NCBI GenBank assembly: GCA_003450555.1 | Contig: DMFQ01000096.1 | Coordinates: 9,558 to 17,596 of the forward strand | Direction: 5' to 3' | Source of the DNA: Ktedonobacter sp. | Lineage (GTDB): Bacteria > Chloroflexota > Ktedonobacteria > Ktedonobacterales > Ktedonobacteraceae | DNA: 8,039 nucleotides | In this document: in pieces, positions 1-4,576 of the stretch | How positions within the stretch are numbered: position 1 is the stretch's first letter | How the letters are laid out: each line of letters starts with the position of its first letter | Notes under the pieces: model-generated | Databases searched by the model: none | Seen by the model: the letters and a program-made list of their open reading frames with translations, nothing else | What the model was told of the DNA's origin: nothing | Made by a program: the position numbers and the translations under genes

Positions 1-16
1 AGGCCGTCTTTTTTTT
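1..16. terminator. Truncated bidirectional terminator at left edge (right arm and T-run)
   Basis: The window opens with AGGCCGTC followed by a run of eight T. On the plus strand this looks like the right arm and U-tract of an intrinsic terminator whose left arm (expected GACGGCCT preceded by A's) lies outside the window. On the minus strand it lies 7 bases past the stop codon of the YbdK-like gene and would be an A-run plus left arm, so one hairpin could end both that gene and a convergent gene to the left. Only half of the hairpin is visible, so this is inference. Confidence 0.35.
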
Positions 17-23
17 GCGCGTC

Positions 24-1163
24 TCATGTCGTGATTTTCCGGTCCAAGGAATCAAGCTGAATCCCTGCCAGTGTTTGTTGCATCAGGTACTGGTAGACAG
101 CATGGATACTTCCCGTTTGCTGGTAAATAGCGATTTGGCGGTCGGCTCCTGTGCCGCGCGTGTCATCCACCAGGTTACGAATATAGCTAAGATCGGAGTA
201 TGTGCCAAGATCATCCGCGACATCGTCCACCATGTCCAGAAGCTCGTGGATAGAAGCGCGCATACTGAGAGAACGGCCCCGCCCAAAGTCAACGACCTCG
301 GCATCCAGACCGTAGCGCATGGCGCGCCATTTATTCTCTTCGAGTAGATTGCGTGGCACGATGGGAACCTCTTTGCCTTGTTTATGCAGCCAGGATAATT
401 TCGCGACGAGCGATTGACAGAGCGCGGCAATACCCATCACATCATTGAGTGTGGAAGGCATGTCGAAAATACGAAATTCGACCGTGCCAAAAAAAGGATG
501 GGGCCGGATATCCCACCAGATTTTCTTGCCATTGTCGATACAGCCGGTAGAAATGAGCGTTTGCACGTAGTGCTCGTACTCGCTCCAGGATTGGAAGGTG
601 TCGGGAAGACCGCTGCGCGGAAAGCGCTTCCAGACGACGGTGCGATACGATTTGAGACCGGTCAAGCGTCCTGCCCAGAAGGGAGAGTTTGAAGAGAGGG
701 CCAGAAGATGAGGTAACCAGGTGCGCAGCTGGTTCATAAGTGAGATGGCAACCTCGTTGTTCTCCACTGCGACATGAATGTGCAGGCCAAAGATCAAGAT
801 AGAGCGCGCCACGTCCTGGAATTCTTCTAGCAATTCATGGTAACGCGGGTTCGGTGTTACGAGCTGATCCATCCAGATGGCCCCAGGATTGGTACCCGCG
901 CTGATCAGTGCTAAACCTTCTTCCGCGAGAAGACTGGATAGCTTTGCCCTCAATCTTTGCGTCTCTGAGCGTGCAACAAGAATGTTCGGATAGATTGTAG
1001 AAATAAGTTCTACGGTTGGTTGTAACATTTCTGGCTTGATCTGTTCACCGAAAAAGGGCGCGCCTTTTTTCAAAAGAGGAATTATTTGGGGGCTGAGTTG
1101 GCCCGTGTTGCGGTCTACTATTTGAAACTCTTCCTCGATGCCAATAGTGTAACGCGCTGTCAT
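24..1163 (-). CDS. Carboxylate-amine ligase, GCS2/YbdK family (putative glutamate-cysteine ligase 2)
   Basis: A 379-residue cytoplasmic ATP-dependent ligase of the GCS2 family. E. coli YbdK, of similar length (about 370 residues), has weak gamma-glutamylcysteine ligase activity; the physiological substrate of most members is unknown. Visible family motifs: GIEEEF at residues 8-13, ISAGTNPGA at 87-95, FGLHIHVAV at 125-133, SPFWAG..TG..SYRT at 160-175, and WWDIRPHPFFGTVEFRIFD at 216-234, which closely parallels the E. coli HWDIRP.PHFGTVEVRV segment. The start at 1163 is chosen because AAGGAG (1170-1175) sits 6 bases upstream and the protein then begins MTARYTIGIEEEF, as the family does; the frame stays open to Met codons at 1181 and 1205, but these lack a good ribosome binding site. 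One oddity: the usual Asp of the G-x-D-T segment is Leu167 (GRLTG). No thiol-biosynthesis partner lies nearby, so the actual amine substrate cannot be named. Confidence 0.92.
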   Translation of the reverse strand: MTARYTIGIEEEFQIVDRNTGQLSPQIIPLLKKGAPFFGEQIKPEMLQPTVELISTIYPNILVARSETQRLRAKLSSLLAEEGLALISAGTNPGAIWMDQLVTPNPRYHELLEEFQDVARSILIFGLHIHVAVENNEVAISLMNQLRTWLPHLLALSSNSPFWAGRLTGLKSYRTVVWKRFPRSGLPDTFQSWSEYEHYVQTLISTGCIDNGKKIWWDIRPHPFFGTVEFRIFDMPSTLNDVMGIAALCQSLVAKLSWLHKQGKEVPIVPRNLLEENKWRAMRYGLDAEVVDFGRGRSLSMRASIHELLDMVDDVADDLGTYSDLSYIRNLVDDTRGTGADRQIAIYQQTGSIHAVYQYLMQQTLAGIQLDSLDRKITT

Positions 1164-1579
1164 ACCTAACTCCTTCACCATCCTCAGGACCTGGGATAGC
1201 CTCACTATATATGCCGAACGAAGATGCCAGAACTGCCAGACTACAAGGAAGAGTTAAAAGACAACATAAGTTCACATATACATTGATTTGAACGTGGGAG
1301 TAGTGGAAACGAAGGGAGGAGAGCATTGCCAAAGAGGCGGGATGGCGTTTCTGAGAGGTGTGCGTATTTCTTCAGTAGTTCCTGGTTATGCGCACTCGCG
1401 CGTGATCGCATACAAGCTCCTCGCTCGTGAAAGCTTTACTGCATGGGATGCATTAGAGAATAACATACTATTGCACTTACCATTCCTGGATTTATAGCGT
1501 ACACAAGAAGTATGCGATTTGTCAAGAGTTTTTTCGCTGTGGCAGCATAATTGAGCTAGCTGCCACAGCGAAAAGTGAT
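1164..1579. other. 416-bp gap between YbdK-like gene and cytidine deaminase; possible short ORF only
   Basis: Apart from the inverted repeat at 1531-1574 I see no convincing gene here. The best candidate is a plus-strand frame from ATG 1342 to TAG 1497 (51 residues beginning MAFLRGVRISS), preceded by GAGGCGGG, with ordinary codon use but no recognised motif; a TTG at 1288 would lengthen it to 69 residues. It could be a gene remnant or chance. No clear minus-strand sigma-70 promoter for the YbdK-like gene was found. TATATA (minus strand, 1206-1211) is a possible -10 without a good -35. A minus-strand TTGACA (1520-1525) is 23 bp from the nearest TATAAA (1491-1496), which is too far. Confidence 0.4.
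1531..1574 (-). terminator. 16-bp perfect inverted repeat just after cytidine deaminase
   Basis: The arms at 1531-1546 (TTTTCGCTGTGGCAGC) and 1559-1574 are perfect reverse complements around a 12-base loop. The structure begins 5 bases after the deaminase stop codon, where a transcription terminator or 3' stabiliser belongs. It is not a textbook intrinsic terminator: read on either strand the stem starts with TTTT and ends with AAAA, so no U-run follows the stem. It could work as a 3'-end RNA hairpin, or the outer A/T part may not form and the GC-rich core may act alone. Confidence 0.55.
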
Positions 1580-1966
1580 TTATAGGCCGAAGGCGTGGGG
1601 CAGGAGGTCTGACACTGAGAAGTCTTGTGAGGCTCCATCTATATAGATAGTGGCGTTGGGAGCGAGATCAGCTAGCCATTGACGACAGGCGCCGCAGGGA
1701 GTGCGCTGATTGAGGGGAGCTGCGGCAGGGGTATCTATGCAGGCGACTGCGACATGGGTAATGGCACCAGCGCCAGCAGATAGAGCGGCAGCCAGGGCTG
1801 AACGTTCCGCGCATAATGTCAGGCCATAGCTTGAGATCTCGATATTCACGCCGGTATAGAGCTTGCCGCCTGCTAGAAGAGCGGCCCCTACTCTGAAATG
1901 TGAGTAGGGGCAATGCGCCAGCGATGCTGCCTCACGAGCGGCTGCCAACAATTCGTCTCGGGTCAT
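1580..1966 (-). CDS. cdd: Cytidine deaminase
   Basis: A 128-residue protein of the small homotetrameric cytidine deaminase type, which converts cytidine and deoxycytidine to uridine and deoxyuridine with release of ammonia in cytosolic pyrimidine salvage. The zinc site is complete: C52-A-E54-R with the catalytic Glu54, and P90-C91-G-A-C94-R. Substrate-site signatures are also present: Y21-S-H-F-R-V-G-A (usual YSxFxVGAAL) and G39-V-N-I-E-I-S-S-Y-G-L-T (usual GxNxENxSYGLT). The usual Asn of NxEN is Ile44 here, a modest deviation. The length is normal for the family. The start is supported by AAGGAG at 1977-1982, 10 bases upstream. It appears to be a single-gene transcript: it diverges from the response regulator and is followed by a strong hairpin. 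No other nucleoside salvage gene is in view. Confidence 0.96.
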   Translation of the reverse strand: MTRDELLAAAREAASLAHCPYSHFRVGAALLAGGKLYTGVNIEISSYGLTLCAERSALAAALSAGAGAITHVAVACIDTPAAAPLNQRTPCGACRQWLADLAPNATIYIDGASQDFSVSDLLPHAFGL

Positions 1967-2039
1967 AGCTTTTTTTCTCCTTGATGTTTAGTGTGTAAAA
2001 GGGGAAAGTTCATTGCCGTGGTGATTATTCATAGCCCAA

Positions 2040-2070
2040 ATTGTACCATGGTGTTACTGGCTCGTGTCCA
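2040..2070 (-). promoter_or_regulatory. Predicted promoter for cytidine deaminase
   Basis: Reading the minus strand, TGGACA (2065-2070) and TACAAT (2040-2045) are separated by 19 bp, and the -10 is preceded by TGG, giving an extended -10 form. Each box matches five of six consensus bases. The leader to the start codon would be about 70 bases. The spacing is longer than ideal, so this is a moderate prediction. Confidence 0.35.
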
Positions 2071-2101
2071 TCGCGTTACTAGCAATGAAAGCAGTGCAAT
2101 T

Positions 2102-2131
2102 TGCAAATGGGGACATTTGCCCAAGTATAAA
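2102..2131 (+). promoter_or_regulatory. Predicted promoter for the response regulator
   Basis: TTGCAA (2102-2107) and TATAAA (2126-2131) are spaced by 18 bp. Transcription would begin near 2138, leaving a leader of about 30 bases before the GTG start at 2167. A separate inverted repeat occupies the -35 to -10 spacer. Confidence 0.5.
2103..2120. promoter_or_regulatory. Operator-like inverted repeat inside the response-regulator promoter
   Basis: GCAAATG (2103-2109) and CATTTGC (2114-2120) form a perfect 7-bp inverted repeat with a 4-base centre. It overlaps the predicted -35 and fills most of the spacer, the usual place for a repressor or autoregulator site. OmpR/PhoB proteins usually bind direct repeats, so the binder may be another dimeric regulator. 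That it acts as an operator is inference. Confidence 0.4.
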
Positions 2132-2166
2132 TGATATTGTCATGCAGGTCAACAGGAGGAACACGA

Positions 2167-2865
2167 GTGAAAATAATGGTGGCGGATGATGACCGCGATA
2201 TGGTAGATATGCTGAGCTATTTGTTAAAAGGGCATGGTTATGACGTTGTACGCGCGTTTGATGGGGAACAGGCAATCAAACGATGGCGAGAGTCACTGCC
2301 GGACCTTGTCATTCTGGATGTTCAGATGCCCAAACTCGATGGTTTCGAGGTATGTCGCCAGATGCGGAGTGAAACCAATTCAATGGTCTTAATTCTTACG
2401 GCACATGATCGTGAGGATGACGAGATACGTGGGCTAGAGATGGGAGCTGACGATTATCTGCGGAAGCCGTTTAGTCCGAGACAACTGCTCGCTCGTGTGA
2501 AGGCTGTAATGCGCAGATCAAGTAATTCGCGGGGAGCATCGAATTCCTCTTCTGTTACCGTCGGGCCAGTCACGTTGGATGCTATGCGCCACGAAGTGAC
2601 GAGAGAGGGCGTAAAGGTGAGGCTCACGCCCACGGAGAGCCGTCTGCTCCACTTGTTGATTACGCATACGGGACAGGTGCTTACTACTGATATGATCATC
2701 GAGCGCGTATGGGGTTACGACGAAGCAGGGGACTCTGGGCTGGTAAAGACACATATTCGTCACCTACGTCAGAAGGTCGAGCCTGATCCCAATTCTCCGC
2801 AATATATTATGACGGTGCCAGGGGTAGGGTATACGTTCACTGCCCCCGTTACGATAGAGCCGTGA
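2167..2865 (+). CDS. OmpR/PhoB-type response regulator transcription factor, orphan
   Basis: A 232-residue two-component response regulator. The receiver domain (residues 1-115) has the acidic pocket D7-D8-D9, phospho-acceptor Asp51 in VILDVQMP, Thr78 in ILTA, and Lys100 in the cis-proline K-P-F motif. The C-terminal winged helix (about 130-228) has the PhoB-family signatures LTPTESRLLHLL, ERVWGYD, VKTHIRHLRQKVE and VPGVGYTF, so it should bind DNA after phosphorylation. The start is GTG at 2167: AGGAGG (2154-2159) is 7 bases upstream and the protein then begins VKIMVADDD, as the family does. An in-frame ATG at 2131 would add 12 residues but lies on the predicted -10 and has no ribosome site. 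No histidine kinase is encoded anywhere in the window, so the cognate sensor is elsewhere. The gene ends just before two inverted repeats, which probably stop its transcript. Confidence 0.95.
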   Translation: MKIMVADDDRDMVDMLSYLLKGHGYDVVRAFDGEQAIKRWRESLPDLVILDVQMPKLDGFEVCRQMRSETNSMVLILTAHDREDDEIRGLEMGADDYLRKPFSPRQLLARVKAVMRRSSNSRGASNSSSVTVGPVTLDAMRHEVTREGVKVRLTPTESRLLHLLITHTGQVLTTDMIIERVWGYDEAGDSGLVKTHIRHLRQKVEPDPNSPQYIMTVPGVGYTFTAPVTIEP

Positions 2866-2868
2866 GAT

Positions 2869-2891
2869 ATCCCGTGGCTAAAGCCAGGGAT
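2869..2891. repeat. Imperfect REP-like hairpin after the response regulator
   Basis: Four bases past the stop codon, TCCCGTGGCTAAAGCCAGGGA (2870-2890) can fold with TCCC pairing GGGA, a bulged G, TGGC pairing GCCA, and a TAAA loop. The CCCGTGGCTAAAGCC core resembles short repetitive extragenic hairpins found in many bacterial genomes. Only one copy is visible here, so whether it is a repeat in this genome cannot be judged from the window. Confidence 0.3.
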
Positions 2892-2919
2892 CTTATGCCG
2901 CGAATGATAAAAGAAGGGC

Positions 2920-2975
2920 AAGAAAGAACAGGAGCAGGCGAAATCACGTGATTTCGCCTGCTCCTGTTCTTTCTT
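2920..2975 (+). terminator. 56-bp perfect palindrome, probable transcription terminator
   Basis: Every base from 2920 to 2947 is the reverse complement of 2948 to 2975, so two 28-base arms meet with no spacer at a central CACGTG (2945-2950). The arms start AAGAAAGAACAGGAGCAGG. In RNA the plus-strand hairpin ends in GTTCTTTCTT, a pyrimidine-rich tail within the stem instead of a free U-run. Placed 55 bases past the response-regulator stop and 109 bases before the next gene, it most likely terminates the former. The unbroken symmetry is unusual for a plain terminator; it could also be a mobile-element remnant or a protein-binding site. Confidence 0.55.
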
Positions 2976-3048
2976 CATCTTAACCGGTATCATCACTTTT
3001 TAACCGCAATACAACGAAATTTTCATCTTTTCCCCATCTACGCTGTCA

Positions 3049-3054
3049 TATAAT
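3049..3054 (+). promoter_or_regulatory. -10 element upstream of the GGDEF-like gene
   Basis: A perfect TATAAT lies 31 bases before the ATG at 3085. The expected -35 position (about 3026-3031) reads TCTTTT, a poor match, so any promoter here would need an activator or be weak. It is the only good -10 after the 56-bp palindrome and supports separate transcription of the downstream gene. Confidence 0.4.
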
Positions 3055-3084
3055 TATCTTCACACAGAGCACTTTGGATGGGCG

Positions 3085-4071
3085 ATGAATACTAAAAGAA
3101 AAGATGATGTAGCACAAACACTTATGCAGCCAGGATCTCCAACTGCGGAACATTGTCATTGTTTACCGCTCTCTTCACTGCAGGCGGTACCTCTACAAGT
3201 TCAGGGAGAAGAGGCGATAGATCATCACAAGGTGACGCCTGCTTCACCTGAATTGAATGCTCTGATTCGCGCGAAATTGGAACATTCCTTCCCGCGCTCG
3301 ACTTCCCTGGGCCTGTTACTACTTCACATTTCGCAATTGGAGCATATTACTATTCATCCACAGTCGGCCTTACTTCACAAACGCCAGCGCTTGCACGCAT
3401 CCGCAAGTTTCTTAGAGCAGGTCCTGGTGAATGTGCGACGCGCTATCAGGGAGTGTGACGAGCTCTTGATCCACGAAGGAACGGGAGCCGCTATCATCTT
3501 TCCTGAGGTCGACCGGCAAGGGCTCAGCACTATTTTAGAGCGTGTCTCGCGCAATGTTGATCTGCTCCAAGCAGAGACTGTTATCCCTCCGTTAAAGCGC
3601 GAGACAAATATCGCTCTGGGGATCGGTTCTTATCCTGAATGCGGCCCATCAGTAGAGCACCTACTTTACCATGTAAGTGTTACCGCGCATCGACTTACAC
3701 TGCGGCCAGCGATTTCAGCGCAATTGTTGGGGATGCTGTCTACGACGAGAGAGGCAGGAGGGGCACCATTCGCTGACCACCAGGAAGATTTGCACCAGTC
3801 AGCAAAAACCATGCAGACGCAGGGCAACATACCGTTTATGCAGTTGCCTGTCCAACTCCCCACGCGCTTGAAGCAACTTATTCCTTACCAGGTTGCCCTG
3901 GAACTGCGCTGTGTGCCCGTGGGGCGAGATCATCATTGCCTTACCGTCGCAATGGCTGACTCCACCGATAGCAAAGCACTGCGTTCTTTACAAGAGATAA
4001 CTGGTTTGACCATCTTTCCTGTATCATGTGATGGAGCCGCATTAAATGCACTGTTGATTGATAAATGGTAG
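3085..4071 (+). CDS. Degenerate GGDEF-like domain plus partial GspE/MshE N-terminal domain protein; putative c-di-GMP receptor
   Basis: A 328-residue soluble protein with no signal peptide or membrane helix. Residues 1-55 look unstructured, with a C24-H-C26 motif. Residues 75-205 follow the GGDEF fold: LGLLLLHISQLE (75-86) takes the place of LxxxDxDxFK, then RRAIRECDELLIHEGTGAAI (118-137), then ALGIGSYPE (177-185) for the usual SIGIAxYP. The active site is lost: the DxD aspartates are His81 and Ser83, the NDxxGH segment is absent, and GGDEF is EGTGA (131-135). Diguanylate cyclase activity is therefore not expected. R122-E-C-D125 keeps the RxxD inhibitory-site motif at canonical spacing, which suggests c-di-GMP binding. 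Residues 251-328 match the later half of the type II secretion/pilus ATPase N-terminal domain (LPTRLKQLIPYQ, VPVGRDHHCLTVAMADSTD, ITGLTIFPV) without the RLGxxL c-di-GMP motif and without an ATPase domain. The ATG at 3085 has only a weak GGATGG upstream. Domain calls are by eye. Confidence 0.75.
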   Translation: MNTKRKDDVAQTLMQPGSPTAEHCHCLPLSSLQAVPLQVQGEEAIDHHKVTPASPELNALIRAKLEHSFPRSTSLGLLLLHISQLEHITIHPQSALLHKRQRLHASASFLEQVLVNVRRAIRECDELLIHEGTGAAIIFPEVDRQGLSTILERVSRNVDLLQAETVIPPLKRETNIALGIGSYPECGPSVEHLLYHVSVTAHRLTLRPAISAQLLGMLSTTREAGGAPFADHQEDLHQSAKTMQTQGNIPFMQLPVQLPTRLKQLIPYQVALELRCVPVGRDHHCLTVAMADSTDSKALRSLQEITGLTIFPVSCDGAALNALLIDKW

Positions 4072-4318
4072 GAAGATATCCATTGTGAAGATACCCGTTT
4101 TAAGCAATACGTTCAAAGTGGTTTGAGTAGATCACAGGTGATGAATTGCTAAACTCATGCGGGCAAAAATTAACCAGATCGCAACTAATCCTCAATACAA
4201 AAGTGTGTCACAATTGGTTACTATAACATGCAATGAGACAAGTAATTGTATCATCCGATACATTTTAACGGTTTTTGTTGACTTGACAGTTATACCTATC
4301 GCCTTGGGGAGGAAAGAC
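4072..4318 (+). other. 247-bp gap before the small helix-turn-helix gene
   Basis: No gene is supported here. A frame open from ATG 4157 joins the helix-turn-helix gene, but it has no ribosome site and its extra 54 residues look random. Small features seen: GAAGATA twice (about 4072 and 4087), TCAAA-gtgg-TTTGA (about 4111-4124), and the inverted repeat at 4247-4262. TTGACT/TTGACA boxes (4278-4288) have no -10 at a usable distance, so no promoter is called. Confidence 0.4.
4247..4262. promoter_or_regulatory. Operator-like inverted repeat upstream of the small helix-turn-helix gene
   Basis: TGTATC (4247-4252) and GATACA (4257-4262) form a perfect 6-bp inverted repeat with a 4-base centre. After one mismatched pair, two further pairs continue the symmetry. 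It lies 57 bp before the start codon at 4319, where an operator for this gene would be expected. A chance occurrence of a repeat this short is possible. Confidence 0.3.
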
Positions 4319-4540
4319 ATGGTTTTACAGATGATTCAAGATGACGTACTCTTAACGTTCAAAGAAGCAATGAGCTATTTGCGGGTAAGCCGCTCGACTC
4401 TTTACCGCCTCATGTGGTCTGGCCAACTTACCGGTCATAAAGTAGGAAGTACCTGGCGTTTCTATCGTGAGGATCTGCGGTCATGTGTGGGGCGAGAGAT
4501 TCCCATGACTAATTTGCAGAGCAATGTCGCGATCAACTAA
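4319..4540 (+). CDS. Excisionase-family (HTH_17/MerR-like) DNA-binding protein
   Basis: A 73-residue protein that is almost entirely one winged-helix DNA-binding domain of the excisionase type. Residues 10-53 carry the family pattern: VLLTFKEAMSYLRVSRSTLY is the helix-turn-helix, RLMWSGQLTGHKVG the linking strand, and STWRFYREDL the wing and final helix. The start at 4319 is supported by GGAGG (4308-4312) 6 bases upstream. Such stand-alone proteins may direct prophage or integrative-element excision or act as small transcription regulators. No integrase, recombinase or att-like repeat is visible here, so a regulatory role is more likely. It follows the GGDEF-like gene in the same direction after 247 bp and converges on the Pro-rich membrane protein gene, with 36 bp between the two stop codons and no clear terminator. 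Confidence 0.88.
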   Translation: MVLQMIQDDVLLTFKEAMSYLRVSRSTLYRLMWSGQLTGHKVGSTWRFYREDLRSCVGREIPMTNLQSNVAIN

Positions 4541-4576
4541 GCTGTCACTGTGCGGAATATCTTGCATTAGTTTATG

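Noticed and set aside
15..692. Plus-strand frames at 15-347 and 414-692, opposite the YbdK-like gene
   Set aside because: They lie wholly within a well-supported gene, have no motifs, and read like antisense translations.
1164..1205. Longer YbdK-like start at 1205 or 1181
   Set aside because: The extra residues are outside the family's normal N-terminus, and AAGGAG points to 1163.
1288..1500. tRNA or small structured RNA in the gap before the YbdK-like gene
   Set aside because: No T-loop GGTTCGA-like motif, CCA end or cloverleaf pairing was found.
2131..2166. N-terminal extension of the response regulator to ATG 2131
   Set aside because: The ATG overlaps the predicted -10 box and lacks a ribosome site, while GTG 2167 has AGGAGG at ideal spacing and gives the normal receiver-domain start.
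3085..4071. Active diguanylate cyclase
   Set aside because: GGDEF is EGTGA, and the metal-binding Asp residues and the NDxxGH segment are all missing.
4278..4288. TTGACT/TTGACA as a -35 box for the small helix-turn-helix gene
   Set aside because: No -10-like hexamer lies 16-19 bp downstream; that position falls on the ribosome binding site.
4157..4318. 54-residue N-terminal extension of the small helix-turn-helix protein
   Set aside because: No ribosome site before ATG 4157 and no recognisable sequence; GGAGG supports the start at 4319.
4319..4540. Evidence for a prophage or integrative element because of the excisionase-type protein
   Set aside because: No integrase, phage gene, tRNA or att-like direct repeat is present; this family also includes ordinary small regulators.
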